NCBI GenBank assembly: GCA_018333635.1
Contig: JAGXTL010000015.1
Span: 23,231 to 87,230, forward strand
Direction of reading: 5' to 3'
Origin: Dethiobacter sp.
Lineage (GTDB): Bacteria; Bacillota; Dethiobacteria; Dethiobacterales; Dethiobacteraceae
DNA: 64,000 bases
The position numbers were made by a program, and so were the translations under genes. Numbering within the stretch: position 1 is the first letter of the stretch; each line of letters starts with the position of its first letter. Below the pieces are notes generated by a model. That model did not search any database. It was not told the DNA's origin and worked only from the letters and a program-made list of their open reading frames with translations. Shown one piece after another: positions 1-9,826 of the stretch.

Positions 1-646
1 TTTTCACATCGGCAAAATCCAAGTTAATCAGGCCGGGAACGGCAATCAGATCAGAGATACCCTGCACCCCCTGGCGGAGAACATCGTCAGCTATGCGGAA
101 TGCTTCTAAGATTGGCGTCCGCTTATCGACTACTTGCAGCAACCTATCATTAGGAATGGTAATCAATGTATCAACTTTTTCTTTGAGCAGGCCGATCCCT
201 CTTTCCGCAGCTGCAGCCCGCCTCCGTCCCTCAAAAGTAAAGGGCTTAGTCACCACTCCGACTGTCAGCGCCCCTAGCTCCCGAGCCACTTCCGCGATGA
301 TTGGAGCAGCACCCGTTCCGGTGCCGCCGCCCATCCCAGCCGTAACAAACACCATGTCGGCACCCTTAAGCGCCTGCTTAATCTCTTCTCTGCTTTCCTC
401 GGCAGCCTGTGCACCGATTTCTGGATTTGCCCCTGCTCCAAGCCCCTTTGTTAACTTCTCACCGATTTGCAATTTGCACTCTGAATTAGCTAAATATAAC
501 GCTTGCGCGTCCGTGTTTACCGAAATAAATTCCACGCCGCGCAGTCCGGCGGCGATCATGCGATTAACAGCATTGCTGCCGCCCCCGCCCACACCTATAA
601 CTTTTATCTGGGCAAATTGTTCCATTTCAAGATCAAATTCAATCAA
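1..646 (-). CDS. ftsZ: Cell division GTPase FtsZ (N-terminal 215 residues, 3' end beyond window)
   Basis: FtsZ polymerises on GTP into the cytokinetic ring at midcell. The visible part is the GTPase domain. The N-terminal [17 protein letters not shown] segment lies at about residues 14-30, and the tubulin signature GGGTGTG is at 106-112. The start is taken as TTG at 646, giving [10 protein letters not shown], which matches the usual firmicute N-terminus. An AGGGG stretch lies some 11 bases upstream, and an internal ATG eight codons in is the alternative. It follows ftsA by about 30 bases on the same strand, so the two are probably cotranscribed. The gene is intact as far as it can be read; the C-terminal linker and the FtsA-binding tail lie outside the window. 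Confidence 0.96.
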   Translation of the reverse strand, partial: MIEFDLEMEQFAQIKVIGVGGGGSNAVNRMIAAGLRGVEFISVNTDAQALYLANSECKLQIGEKLTKGLGAGANPEIGAQAAEESREEIKQALKGADMVFVTAGMGGGTGTGAAPIIAEVARELGALTVGVVTKPFTFEGRRRAAAAERGIGLLKEKVDTLITIPNDRLLQVVDKRTPILEAFRIADDVLRQGVQGISDLIAVPGLINLDFADVK

Positions 647-675
647 CGCAAAGCATCCCCTTCCCCGCAGACAAA

Positions 676-1899
676 TTAATCAAACATTTCAATGAACCAA
701 GCTTTAACTCTCTGCAAAAAACCCGGCAAAGCCTTACGCCCTCCCCGCTGGTCTCGTGCCACAAACATATGCGCATGCTGCACATAGTGGATGATTCCTA
801 CCGCTGTGGAATAAATCGGACTTTTCACCCCCACATAACCAGGCTGAGCGACACGGACAGGAGCCCTGAACACCTCTTCACTCAGCTCCGCAATACCGCG
901 CGTCAACGAGACTCCGCCTGTCAGCACAACTCCCGCCGGCAAGGGCTCTCGGTAACCCATCTTGTCCAGTTCCTTCGCTGCCATGTGCATAATTTCCACT
1001 AGGCGTGGCTCAATAATCATTCCCAGCTCCCGGATGGTCACTTTGCGCACATCTTTTCCGGACAGTTGAGGTAATTCCGTTGTGGCATTCTCCGGCACCA
1101 GGCCAGCCAGAGCTACTCCGTGTTCCAGTTTAAGCTTTTCCGCCATCTGGATTGTGGTGCGCAGGCCGACTGCAATATCATTAGTTATGTAGTCACCCCC
1201 CACAGGGATTACAGCAATATTTTTGATATGCCCATTTTGAAAGACTGCCACTTCCGTGGTGCCTCCCCCAATATCAATTAATACCGAACCCAGTTCCTTC
1301 TCATCGCGCGAAAGGGCAATCTCCGCGTTGGCCAAAGAACTGAGCACCATACCGTCAATCTCTAGCTCGGCCCGCTCCACACAGCGCACCAGATTACGAA
1401 TGGATGTGACCATACCCGTAATAATCATAGCGTCTACTTCCAAACGTACGCCGACCATCCCCACCGGGTCACGGATTCCGTCATAACCATCGACAATATA
1501 TTCCCGCGGCAAGACATCAATAATTTCACGGTCCGGCGGAAGGGCTATTACCCGTGCAGCCTGTAAAACGCGTTCCACATCATCTTCACTGATTTCTTTA
1601 TCTGCGCCTGAAACGGCTACCACGCCGCGGTTGTTAACAAGCCCTACCTGGGAGCCCACAATACCTAAAAAAACGGAAGGTATCGCCGTGCCTACCATTC
1701 GTTCGGCATCTTCCACAGCGCGCTTAATTGATGTCACAGTCTTATCCAAATCGACAATGACACCTTTTTTCAGTCCTTCCGACGGGCTTGTCCCAACACC
1801 GATTATATTGATGGAACCGTCACCATTTATCTCGCCGATAATGGCTCGGACATGTGAGGTTCCGATATCCATTCCGCAGACCAGATTCCGTTTAACCAC
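676..1899 (-). CDS. ftsA: Cell division protein FtsA
   Basis: FtsA is an actin-like ATPase that tethers FtsZ filaments to the membrane. The 407-residue product has the phosphate-1 motif [12 protein letters not shown] near the N-terminus and the second ATPase motif [14 protein letters not shown] near residue 205. It ends in an amphipathic helix, [14 protein letters not shown], which is the membrane-targeting sequence of the family. The start is GTG at 1899, with GGGG eight bases upstream. Length is normal for firmicute FtsA. It sits between ftsQ and ftsZ, but a gap of about 250 bases with an inverted-repeat element separates it from ftsQ, so ftsA-ftsZ may have its own promoter. I found no convincing promoter there. 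Confidence 0.97.
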   Translation of the reverse strand: MVKRNLVCGMDIGTSHVRAIIGEINGDGSINIIGVGTSPSEGLKKGVIVDLDKTVTSIKRAVEDAERMVGTAIPSVFLGIVGSQVGLVNNRGVVAVSGADKEISEDDVERVLQAARVIALPPDREIIDVLPREYIVDGYDGIRDPVGMVGVRLEVDAMIITGMVTSIRNLVRCVERAELEIDGMVLSSLANAEIALSRDEKELGSVLIDIGGGTTEVAVFQNGHIKNIAVIPVGGDYITNDIAVGLRTTIQMAEKLKLEHGVALAGLVPENATTELPQLSGKDVRKVTIRELGMIIEPRLVEIMHMAAKELDKMGYREPLPAGVVLTGGVSLTRGIAELSEEVFRAPVRVAQPGYVGVKSPIYSTAVGIIHYVQHAHMFVARDQRGGRKALPGFLQRVKAWFIEMFD

Positions 1900-2016
1900 A
1901 ATAGCATCCCCTCGCCCCTCTTGTTCACTGTTTTCTTATTCCACAAGACTGTTCTTTTCCCTTTTTTTAGATTAATTGTTTTTTGCGTGTAACTGCTCAA
2001 GCCATCGTATGACGCT

Positions 2017-2134
2017 AACTGCTTAGAAATCGTCAGATGCTAGGCGCGACGAGGACCGGAACGGAGGCGTACCGGGCGTACGTCGGAGTGAGGGCCGCAG
2101 GAGCAACAACGCAGATGGCGGTTTCTAAGCAGTT
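2017..2134. repeat. 118-bp element with 13-bp perfect terminal inverted repeats
   Basis: AACTGCTTAGAAA at 2017-2029 is the exact reverse complement of 2122-2134, and the similarity continues inward with mismatches for about ten more bases. The GC-rich interior contains a small GTAC-type hairpin and GACCGGAACGGAG-like purine-rich runs. Just outside the left end, at about 1990-2016, lies a decayed direct copy that also begins AACTGCT and ends GACGCT. There is no ORF. The layout fits a miniature inverted-repeat element or a long structured RNA between ftsQ and ftsA. I recall similar intergenic elements in other clostridial genomes but cannot name a family. Confidence 0.6.
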
Positions 2135-2152
2135 TTATTTATCGGTGAGTAA

Positions 2153-2947
2153 TTACTTTTGTGTTTTTTCTTCTGCCAAAGTATTAAAAGCGGGAGCCTC
2201 CGGAACCCGCAAATCTATGTATCCCTCGCCCTGCCGCCCCTGCAGCTGACCCATAATCTGCACAAGCAAAGCCACTTTTTCGCTGTGTCCGCCCTCTCCC
2301 AACCAAACTGTGAATCCATCCATAGTAATCAGCACTAATTTATCAGGCGCGGCAAAATTCAGCTCGGAGACATTTACTCCTGCCGCGCTCAGAGCATCAA
2401 GCGCCTGCACCACTTCCTGCAACTGAGGGCCGTTTAGCAGCATTTCACCTACCGACAGCTCCAGCGGGGCCAACCCTGTCAGCATGGGGATATTATAGTT
2501 ATGTGGATTTTGCGTTGTGGCGAGCACCATGCCGTCACTGCCCATTTCTAATAAATATCCATTATATGGGACGAGGACCAGCGCCCTCTTTTCCTTAATA
2601 TCCACCCTTAACCTATTTGGTAGCTCGCGAGTCACCCGCGCGCTTTCTATTCTGGGAATCGTTTTGAGCTTTGCCGCCTGCTGCGCCTTATTCAATCGCC
2701 AAATATTATCTCCCTCAGCCACTGTAAGCGCCAGGCGTATTTCTTTTTCCGGAGTGTATGTGTTACCGTAAACGGCGATTGCGCTAATACTGAAAAAGTC
2801 GGAACCGATAAAGCTGAGGATTGTCCACAGAACAACAAAAAAAAGCAAAGCTGCCAATAAGCGCCGCTTAAACTGCCGCGCTTTTTCCGGCGGAAGCGAA
2901 GATTTCTTTCTGACTTGAACCGGCCTTGCCCAGTGCTTCTTGTCCAT
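2153..2947 (-). CDS. ftsQ: Cell division protein FtsQ/DivIB
   Basis: FtsQ (DivIB in firmicutes) is a bitopic divisome protein that recruits FtsL and DivIC. The 264 residues comprise a basic cytoplasmic tail (about 1-29), one membrane helix (about 30-52, LLAALLFFVVLWTILSFIG), a POTRA domain (about 53-125, beginning ISAIAVYGNTYTPEKEI) and a beta-rich C-terminal domain. The start is ATG at 2947. It lies about 45 bases downstream of murA and ahead of ftsA, the usual dcw position. It is assigned from topology and position; sequence conservation in this family is low. Confidence 0.92.
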   Translation of the reverse strand: MDKKHWARPVQVRKKSSLPPEKARQFKRRLLAALLFFVVLWTILSFIGSDFFSISAIAVYGNTYTPEKEIRLALTVAEGDNIWRLNKAQQAAKLKTIPRIESARVTRELPNRLRVDIKEKRALVLVPYNGYLLEMGSDGMVLATTQNPHNYNIPMLTGLAPLELSVGEMLLNGPQLQEVVQALDALSAAGVNVSELNFAAPDKLVLITMDGFTVWLGEGGHSEKVALLVQIMGQLQGRQGEGYIDLRVPEAPAFNTLAEEKTQK

Positions 2948-2993
2948 CTAGTTCTTCCTCCAAACAATAAGCGGCAAGGTTGACGTCTGCAGA

Positions 2994-4268
2994 TTACAGC
3001 CCGCCAACCCTCCTAATGTCTGCTCCGATCTTATTTAGATCGCCCTCAAGATTTTCATAACCACGCTTGATATGTTCCAGCCCTTCCACGATTGTTTCGC
3101 CCTCGGCCGATAGTCCTGCCACCACCAGGGCGGCGCCGGCCCGCAGATCAGAAGCGGCAACAGTCGCGCCTGTCAATTTTTTCACGCCATTAACAATGGC
3201 GGTGCGGTTATCGGTAGCGACAATAATACTGGCACCCATGCGATTCAACTCGCCCACATGCTTAAAGCGCGACTCAAAGACGCTTTCTACAATAATGCTG
3301 CTCCCTCTGGCCCGCGTCAAAAGCGCCATCATTTGCGCCTGCAAGTCGGTGGGAAAGCCTGGATAGGGCAGAGTCCGGACAAATTCAACCGCCTCGGGTC
3401 GAGCCGCCCCTAGTATCCGCAGACGATCATTTTCTTCCCTGATTTGCACACCTGCCTCCCGCAGCTTTGCTGTTACCGCCTCCAGATGAGCAGGAATCAG
3501 TTTTTCCAGAATAACATCTCCGCCGCTGGCTGCCACTGCCATCATCAGCGTGCCTGCCACAATTCTATCCGGAATGACGCTATATTCCACGCTGGCTAAT
3601 TGCGAGACTCCTTCCACCCTGATTTGGTCAGTCCCCGCCCCCTTTACTCTGGCACCCATCTTGTTTAAGAAGTTTTGCAAATCAACAATTTCCGGTTCTT
3701 TTGCGGCATTGGCAATTGTCGTCAGACCATGAGCATAGACGGCTGCCAACATAATATTTTCCGTTGCACCCACGCTGGGATAGTCAAGATGAATATCTGC
3801 ACCCGTCAGGCGCACGCTGCTGCCGTGCAGATAGCCCTGCTGCTGCTCGCGAAACTGAACGCCTAATGCGGTAAGACCCTTTAAGTGCAAACCGATGGGA
3901 CGATGGCCGATAGCACAGCCGCCGGGACGAGAAATACAGACCTCGCCGAAACGGCCGAGCAGCGCTCCCATAAGAAAAACGGTGGAACGCATTTCTCTCA
4001 TCAGCTTTTCATCAATCAGGTAACTGTGCACATTACTCGTGGAGACAGCCATGTTACTGCCGCTCCAGGTGACACTCACCCCGAGACTGCGCAGAATTTC
4101 CACCATTTTAGCCACATCGCGAATCCGCGGCACATTAGTAAGAATTATTTCTTCACTTTTCTTATTTAATAGAACGGCGGCAAGGATCGGCAGAATGGAG
4201 TTTTTTGCTCCACCTACTCTCACAACGCCCTCTAACCGTTTGCCACCGCGAATTATATATTTCTCCAT
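2994..4268 (-). CDS. murA: UDP-N-acetylglucosamine 1-carboxyvinyltransferase MurA
   Basis: MurA transfers enolpyruvate from PEP to UDP-GlcNAc, the first committed step of peptidoglycan synthesis in the cytoplasm. From the ATG at 4268 the protein has 424 residues. The N-terminal VGGAKNSILPILA is the substrate-binding KN motif, and the PEP-reactive cysteine is Cys118 in RPGGCAIGHRPI, the residue fosfomycin alkylates. An upstream in-frame GTG (4277) abuts the AGGAAG and is too close, so the ATG with AAGG eight bases away is preferred. murA is commonly placed in the dcw cluster in clostridia, as here between murB and ftsQ. Confidence 0.96.
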   Translation of the reverse strand: MEKYIIRGGKRLEGVVRVGGAKNSILPILAAVLLNKKSEEIILTNVPRIRDVAKMVEILRSLGVSVTWSGSNMAVSTSNVHSYLIDEKLMREMRSTVFLMGALLGRFGEVCISRPGGCAIGHRPIGLHLKGLTALGVQFREQQQGYLHGSSVRLTGADIHLDYPSVGATENIMLAAVYAHGLTTIANAAKEPEIVDLQNFLNKMGARVKGAGTDQIRVEGVSQLASVEYSVIPDRIVAGTLMMAVAASGGDVILEKLIPAHLEAVTAKLREAGVQIREENDRLRILGAARPEAVEFVRTLPYPGFPTDLQAQMMALLTRARGSSIIVESVFESRFKHVGELNRMGASIIVATDNRTAIVNGVKKLTGATVAASDLRAGAALVVAGLSAEGETIVEGLEHIKRGYENLEGDLNKIGADIRRVGGL

Positions 4269-4285
4269 TTTTTTCACCTTCCTGC

Positions 4286-5182
4286 TTAATAACCAAGCAA
4301 GCGAATCTCCAGTTCCAGATTTACGCCAAACTGTTTTGCCACTTCTTCCCTGGCCATTTCCAGCAGAAACCAGACATCGGCGGCGCTGGCATTACCGCAG
4401 TTAACAATAAAATTGGCGTGCAGCTCAGAGATCATAGCTCCACCAACTCGCCGCCCCTTTAAACCGGCGGCTTCAATCAGACGCCCGGCGGAATCATGCG
4501 GCGGGTTTTTAAAAATACTGCCGGCATTAGGTTGGAGCGGTTGGTGTTCCCGGCGGAAACGAAGGTGCTGACCGCATTTTTTTAGCTCTACTTCCCTTTT
4601 CCCCTGCGAAAGTCGCAGTTTGACCCGGCAGACTACAGAACCGGATGTAATGTTGCTTTTGCGGTAAGACAAGCCTAGATCCCCCGCAGCAAGACTATGT
4701 AGGCTCAGCTTTTCATCGAGAATCAGCGCTTCAGTCAGCACATCGCTGATGGCAGAACCATGTGCGCCCGCATTCATTACTAAAGCGCCGCCCACCGTAC
4801 CGGGTATGCCGGCGGCAAAATCAAGTCCTGCCAAGCCGCGCTGGCTGCTTTCACTAGCCAGCCGGGCCAGCGGCACTGCCGCCCCTGACTCCACACAGCA
4901 GTCTCCGTAGACAAACTGCTTAAACTCACCGGCCAGCCGCACCACCGCACCGCGGTACCCCGCATCGCTGACCAACAAATTTGTGCCGCTGCCAAGCAGA
5001 TAAAGCGGTATCTCCTCCTGCCGCAGAGTTGACAGCACAGTCACCAATTCCGTCATTGTCAGCGGTTCTACGAATAAATCTGCAGGTCCGCCGATTTTAA
5101 ACGAGGTATGACGGGACAATACTTCGTCAGTTCGGACTATCCCGCTTACCTGAGCCGCAATTTTTTCCGCTGTCTTTCTCAT
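4286..5182 (-). CDS. murB: UDP-N-acetylenolpyruvoylglucosamine reductase MurB
   Basis: MurB is the FAD- and NADPH-dependent reductase that converts the MurA product to UDP-MurNAc. The FAD-binding segments are visible: TSFKIGGPADLFVEP, then LGSGTNLLVSDAGYRGAVV, and AGIPGTVGGALVMNAGAHG. The catalytic serine region reads GSIFKNPP and the late acidic region AMISELHANFIVN. This is the shorter type II form found in Bacillus and relatives. The start is ATG 5182 with GGAGG five bases away; an earlier ATG at 5194 lies before the ribosome site. It follows murG and precedes murA, and is probably translated from the dcw message. Confidence 0.96.
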   Translation of the reverse strand: MRKTAEKIAAQVSGIVRTDEVLSRHTSFKIGGPADLFVEPLTMTELVTVLSTLRQEEIPLYLLGSGTNLLVSDAGYRGAVVRLAGEFKQFVYGDCCVESGAAVPLARLASESSQRGLAGLDFAAGIPGTVGGALVMNAGAHGSAISDVLTEALILDEKLSLHSLAAGDLGLSYRKSNITSGSVVCRVKLRLSQGKREVELKKCGQHLRFRREHQPLQPNAGSIFKNPPHDSAGRLIEAAGLKGRRVGGAMISELHANFIVNCGNASAADVWFLLEMAREEVAKQFGVNLELEIRLLGY

Positions 5183-5247
5183 CCATGCCTCCATGCGCCG
5201 TACCGGTAGCGTAATTTATAATATGCAAAGGCGGCTGTAGTGTGTTT

Positions 5248-6345
5248 TTATTCTTTCAACTTGCGTATTATCTCGGCCATTCGTTCAGCGGCGTCCGGCA
5301 CACCAAGCACCCGACTTGCCGCAGCCATCTCCTTTAAGCGTTTTTCATCGGCAAGCAGCTCTATCAACAGCTCAGCCAAAGTCTGACCGCTTAAATGGCT
5401 CTCTTTCAGCAAGACGGCTGCGCCCCTCTCCGCAAGAAACTCGGCATTATGTTCCTGGTGATTATTCGTTACATTGGGAGACGGCACCAATACCGCCGGC
5501 ACACCTAATGCGGTAATTTCTGCCAAAGTGGTGGCACCGGCTCGACAGATTAACAAGTCGGTTTTTCTCAGCAGTTCCGGCAAGTCAGGATGATATGGCA
5601 AAATATGCAGACGATTTGGGAAACGGATGGTCAGCGGAGCAAGTTTTGCTGCAAGCTCAGCGAAGTAACGCTTCCCCGTAATATAGACTGCCTGAGCGTC
5701 ACCGGCAGCCAACACCTGCACCACTGCCTCAGAGAAAGCCTGGTTAAGCTTAGCCGCTCCGTGGCTGCCACCCACACATAAAAATACAGGTCTCTGCGGC
5801 CGCAGGAGCACATCATTTGCCCCTTTTCCGCTGGCAGAAGCTGCCTCTGAGGCCCGCGGATTCCCGGTAAACACCATCCGTGCCGTCCGCGGAAAATATT
5901 CTTCCGTGCCGGGAAAGCTCAGACAAACTCGTCCGGCAATACGGGAGAGCAAAATATTTGTCAGCCCGGGAATGGAATTTTGTTCATGTATAACTGTAGG
6001 TATCCGCAACAAAAAAGCTGCCAGCACTACCGGGCCGGCGACATAACCCCCTGTGCCCACCACCAGATCCGGCTTAAACAGCCTGATTAACCGCCCTGCG
6101 GCAAACACTGCCGCAGCTGCCAAAAACACTGCTCGTCCCGTTTGCAGAGAGAAGCGCCTCTTCATACCCACCACCGGAATTGTTTCCAGCCTAAAGCCGG
6201 CTGCCGGAATCAGCTCCTTTTCCATGCCGTGCTCCGTCCCCACAAACAAGACTTCTGCCCGCTCTGTGTCGACCAGATGGCGCGCCAGAGCTAAAGCCGG
6301 ATAAATATGGCCGCCGGTGCCGCCACCGGCAAACAATATACGCAC
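5248..6345 (-). CDS. murG: UDP-GlcNAc:lipid I GlcNAc transferase MurG
   Basis: MurG is a peripheral membrane GT-B glycosyltransferase (family GT28) that adds GlcNAc to lipid I to form lipid II. The N-terminal glycine-rich loop is ILFAGGGTGGHIYPALA and the second loop is CVGGSHGAAKLN. The donor-site region reads ICRAGATTLAEITALGVPAVLVP, with NNHQEHNAEFLAERGAA after it. The length of 365 residues is typical. The start is GTG at 6345 behind AGGGG. It lies about 15 bases after ftsW and is part of the dcw operon. Confidence 0.97.
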   Translation of the reverse strand: MRILFAGGGTGGHIYPALALARHLVDTERAEVLFVGTEHGMEKELIPAAGFRLETIPVVGMKRRFSLQTGRAVFLAAAAVFAAGRLIRLFKPDLVVGTGGYVAGPVVLAAFLLRIPTVIHEQNSIPGLTNILLSRIAGRVCLSFPGTEEYFPRTARMVFTGNPRASEAASASGKGANDVLLRPQRPVFLCVGGSHGAAKLNQAFSEAVVQVLAAGDAQAVYITGKRYFAELAAKLAPLTIRFPNRLHILPYHPDLPELLRKTDLLICRAGATTLAEITALGVPAVLVPSPNVTNNHQEHNAEFLAERGAAVLLKESHLSGQTLAELLIELLADEKRLKEMAAASRVLGVPDAAERMAEIIRKLKE

Positions 6346-6360
6346 GGCAAATCAACCCCT

Positions 6361-7476
6361 TTACCTGGAGTATTTAGAAATATTCAGTAAAATACCGATA
6401 CTGCTTAAAGTAAAGAACAGCGAAGAACCGCCTGCGCTGATTAACGGCAGATTTATGCCGGTAACCGGGATAGAGCCTGTAACTACACCAATATTGATCA
6501 GCGCCTGCACGCCAATCATGGCCGTAATCCCCGTAGCAAGCAGGCTGCCGAAAGAGTCGGGAGCCATGAGCGCCACTTTAAACCCGCGCCACAACAAGAG
6601 CAAGTATAGCAGCAGCACGCTGCTCGTGCCGATAAAGCCCAATTCCTCGCCGATTACCGCAAAAATAAAATCACTATGCGGTTCAGGCAGGAAAAAGAGT
6701 TTCTGCCGCCCCCGTCCAAGCCCCACTCCAAACAGACCGCCTGGACCTAAGGCATAAAGCGATTGAATAATCTGGTATCCGGTATTAAGAGGATCAGCCC
6801 AGGGATCGAGAAACGACATCATGCGGCGCAAGCGGTAAGGCTCACTGACCATTAAATACAACGAAGCCGGCAGCGACAGGGCGGCAATTAAGCCTAATTG
6901 GTACAAAGGTATGCCCGCGGCAAAAATAATGATCATGATTGTGGCAGCCATGGCCAACGCCGTCCCCAAGTCAGGCTGCAGCAAAATCAAGATAAAAAAC
7001 AAGCCCAGTACCGCCAGCACAGGGAAAGGCCCTTCCAGGAATTTGTTCATCCGAATATCTTTTCGTGACAGATAAGCGGCAGCAAACAATAATAGCGCCA
7101 CTCTGGCAAGATCGGATGGCTGCCCCGTCAGGCCGCCGACACCAATCCAGCGTCGTGCCGCGTTGATTTCCACGCCGACTCCGGGAATAAAAACTGCCAG
7201 GAGCAGAAAAAGACTTGCCAAAAGCGCCACGTTTACCCAGCGCTTCAGTTTCCTGTAATCATAATTGCTAAAAAAGAACATTCCCGCCAAACCCAGCAAA
7301 GCCCAGATCGCCTGGCGGCGCAAATGGAAAAAAGAATCCCCCCGCCCTGCTTCCGCAATCCAGAGACTGGAGCTGAAGACCATGACGATACCGAAAGACA
7401 CAAGGGTCAAGGTTGTGAATAGAATTATAAAATCAGCTTCTTTTGTTTTGATGTTCCGGCTGATCCTCCCGGCCAT
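6361..7476 (-). CDS. ftsW: SEDS peptidoglycan glycosyltransferase FtsW (or sporulation paralogue SpoVE)
   Basis: SEDS-family polymerases extend glycan strands from lipid II with a partner class B PBP. The 371 residues form about ten membrane helices. The family signatures are visible: GLGRGRQKLFFLPEPHSDFIFAVIGEELG is the conserved loop region (read in two parts around FLPEPHSDFIF), and SIPVTGINLPLISAGGSS lies near the C-terminus. The start is ATG 7476 behind GGGGGGATAAGAG. In spore formers the dcw copy may be SpoVE; the sequence alone does not decide between FtsW and SpoVE. Its partner is likely the PBP at 12790-14904. Confidence 0.93.
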   Translation of the reverse strand: MAGRISRNIKTKEADFIILFTTLTLVSFGIVMVFSSSLWIAEAGRGDSFFHLRRQAIWALLGLAGMFFFSNYDYRKLKRWVNVALLASLFLLLAVFIPGVGVEINAARRWIGVGGLTGQPSDLARVALLLFAAAYLSRKDIRMNKFLEGPFPVLAVLGLFFILILLQPDLGTALAMAATIMIIIFAAGIPLYQLGLIAALSLPASLYLMVSEPYRLRRMMSFLDPWADPLNTGYQIIQSLYALGPGGLFGVGLGRGRQKLFFLPEPHSDFIFAVIGEELGFIGTSSVLLLYLLLLWRGFKVALMAPDSFGSLLATGITAMIGVQALINIGVVTGSIPVTGINLPLISAGGSSLFFTLSSIGILLNISKYSR

Positions 7477-7479
7477 CTC

Positions 7480-8850
7480 TTATCCCCCCAGCTCCCTGAC
7501 TGCCTTTTTAAACCGCTCTCCCCGTTCTTCAAAACTGCTAAACATATCCCAGGAAGCACAGGCGGGCGACAAGAGCACAGCCTCACCCGGCTTTGCTTGC
7601 CGATAAGCGATGCCTACCGCCTCTTCCAAAGAAGCGGCTGAAGAATAAGCGGCAAAACCTGCCTCATCAAAGGCGGCAGTTAAGCGCTTTGCCACCTGCC
7701 CAATCACTACAACATGAGAAACATATTCCTTCACCGCTGCGGCAAATACAGCAAAATCAGCGCCTTTATCATATCCGCCCGCAATAAGCACTTTCTTCCC
7801 CGGCAGTGCGCTTAAGGCCTTCATAGCGGCATCAGTATTTGTTCCTTTGGAATCATTGACGAAATGAACGCCGTTTACACACCCCAGATATTCTAAACGA
7901 TGAGGAACGCCGGGGAAGCGACGCAAGACAGCCGCAATAACCTCCGCCCCGACCCCGCCAAGCCAAGCCAGCAACGAAGCTGCCAAAGCATTCTCTTGAT
8001 TATGTGTCCCCGGTATACATATCTCCTCCTGATGGCAAAGAACTGCTTCCCGCTCGCCGTCCCGTAACACCAGGAAACCGTCACGCAAAAACGCGCCGCG
8101 CGCCACTTCCTGTCGGCGACTAAAGAAATAAACCTGGGAAATAGTCTGCTCTCTTAAAGCAAAAGCCTCAGGGTCATCAGCATTTAAAACTAAGATATCC
8201 GCCGGTCCTTGATTAGCGAAAATTCTTGTTTTCGCTTCCCTGTAAGCCGCCATACTGCAGTGACGGTCAAGATGGTCAGGCGAAATATTTAAGATGGCTG
8301 CTAACTGCGGACGGAAAGCGTCGGTCCCTTCCAGTTGGAAGCTGCTCAATTCCGCCACCACAACCTCAGGCTGCTCTCCGGCTAAGACTACTGCCGAGAG
8401 CGGAAAGCCGATATTGCCGGCTACAGCCGTCTTTTTCCCGGCAGCTCTGTACATTTCCCCGGTCAATGCGGTAGTCGTTGTTTTTCCGTTGGTGCCGGTA
8501 ATTGCAACAAGCAAACATGCCAGTTTCCGGTATGCCAGTTCCACTTCTGCGATCACCGCAATACCCAGCTCCCTGGCCCTGATAAGCGGCGGCAGGTTAT
8601 CAGGTATCCCCGGACTTTTTACCACCAAGACCACATCTTCATTAACAATCTCTGCTGGATGACCTCCGCCGACAATACTTAACGCGTCATTAGGCAGCAA
8701 CGTCTCCAGTTCCCGCCTTAACTCGGCAAACGGCCGGCAATCATTGACTGTCACCAAAGCGCCCTGCTGCAACAGCAGCTTGGCGCTGGCTGCGCCGCTT
8801 CTGGCGGCACCTATAACCACCGTCTGTTTTCCTTCCAGTTTCAGCAACAC
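7480..8850 (-). CDS. murD: UDP-MurNAc-L-alanine:D-glutamate ligase MurD
   Basis: MurD adds D-glutamate to UDP-MurNAc-L-Ala in the cytoplasm using ATP. The 456 residues show the three Mur-ligase domains: an N-terminal Rossmann-like UDP-binding domain (VVIGAARSGAASAKLL), the ATPase P-loop VAITGTNGKTTTTAL near residue 116, and a C-terminal domain with HRLEYLG and VNDSKGTNTDAAMKAL. The start is GTG at 8850 with AGGAAG upstream. It lies three bases before ftsW and 13 bases after mraY, consistent with tight cotranscription. Confidence 0.97.
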   Translation of the reverse strand: MLLKLEGKQTVVIGAARSGAASAKLLLQQGALVTVNDCRPFAELRRELETLLPNDALSIVGGGHPAEIVNEDVVLVVKSPGIPDNLPPLIRARELGIAVIAEVELAYRKLACLLVAITGTNGKTTTTALTGEMYRAAGKKTAVAGNIGFPLSAVVLAGEQPEVVVAELSSFQLEGTDAFRPQLAAILNISPDHLDRHCSMAAYREAKTRIFANQGPADILVLNADDPEAFALREQTISQVYFFSRRQEVARGAFLRDGFLVLRDGEREAVLCHQEEICIPGTHNQENALAASLLAWLGGVGAEVIAAVLRRFPGVPHRLEYLGCVNGVHFVNDSKGTNTDAAMKALSALPGKKVLIAGGYDKGADFAVFAAAVKEYVSHVVVIGQVAKRLTAAFDEAGFAAYSSAASLEEAVGIAYRQAKPGEAVLLSPACASWDMFSSFEERGERFKKAVRELGG

Positions 8851-8863
8851 TTATCTTCCTCTC

Positions 8864-9826
8864 CTACAACGCTCCCAACTCCAACAAACCTACTACGGCA
8901 AACATAAAGCCTAACGCCCAAAAACCTGTGACGACCCGCCACTCACCATGTCCGCCCAGTTCATAATGATGGTGGAGAGGGCTCATCCGGAAAACCCTTT
9001 TACCGGTCAACTTAAAAAAGATTACCTGAATAATCACAGATAGAGTTTCCAGCACAAACACTCCGCCGATAATGACAAGATAAAGTTCTGATTTAGTCAG
9101 CACAGCCATGGAAGCCAACGCACCGCCTAGTGCCAGAGAACCGACATCCCCCATGAAAACACGCGCAGGATGCAGATTATAAATCAAAAAAGCGAACACT
9201 CCGCCGATCATCGCTGCGCCAAATTGAGCAAGGGCAAGCGACTCCTGGGCCTCGGCCAAAATCGTGTAAGCTAGAAATGCCAAAATAGCAGTACCTGCTG
9301 CCAGCCCGTCAATGCCATCCGTCAAATTGACGGCATTAGTCGTGCCGAGGAAAAACAAGACAAGAAAGAAAAAATAACCCATTTCTCCCAGATCAACAGC
9401 GGCTGCAGTAAAAGGAATCTCCAGCGCCGTGCTCCCTCCCAGCCCACGCCAGGCAATGAAAAACAACACCACCAGCAAAAGCTGGCCGAGCAGTTTGCTG
9501 CGCGCTTTAAGCCCCAATGACTGTTTGCGCACCACTTTCAGATAATCATCAAAAAAACCCACCATTCCGTTACCAAGTGTCATCAGCACAGCTAAGTAGA
9601 GCGGCATAGTTTGCGGTGCGAAAATCATTACGGGCGGCAAAAAAGATAACAGAAAAATTACGCCGCCCATGGTGGGAGTCCCTGCTTTTTTAAAGTGTTT
9701 GCGCGGTCCATCCTCCCTGATCTGTTGTCCCAGATCTAATTGTCGAAAGAGACGAATAAACAGCGGGGCCAGAACAATCCCCGCCAAAAAAGCCCCTAAA
9801 GCTGTCTGTGTTAAAACTTGGTTCAT
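8864..9826 (-). CDS. mraY: Phospho-MurNAc-pentapeptide translocase MraY
   Basis: MraY transfers phospho-MurNAc-pentapeptide to undecaprenyl phosphate, making lipid I in the membrane. The protein has 320 residues and about ten helices. The family loops are present: GTPTMGGVIFL, then FFDDYLKVV with the catalytic acidic pair, NAVNLTDGIDGLAAG, VFMGDVGSLALGG, and the histidine-rich MSPLHHHYELGG. The start is ATG 9826, overlapping the murF stop by four bases (ATGA), which implies translational coupling with murF. Confidence 0.97.
   Translation of the reverse strand: MNQVLTQTALGAFLAGIVLAPLFIRLFRQLDLGQQIREDGPRKHFKKAGTPTMGGVIFLLSFLPPVMIFAPQTMPLYLAVLMTLGNGMVGFFDDYLKVVRKQSLGLKARSKLLGQLLLVVLFFIAWRGLGGSTALEIPFTAAAVDLGEMGYFFFLVLFFLGTTNAVNLTDGIDGLAAGTAILAFLAYTILAEAQESLALAQFGAAMIGGVFAFLIYNLHPARVFMGDVGSLALGGALASMAVLTKSELYLVIIGGVFVLETLSVIIQVIFFKLTGKRVFRMSPLHHHYELGGHGEWRVVTGFWALGFMFAVVGLLELGAL

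Noticed and set aside
93..695. Plus-strand open frame of 200 codons opposite ftsZ
   Set aside because: Antisense to a secure ftsZ reading frame; serine/proline-rich shadow.
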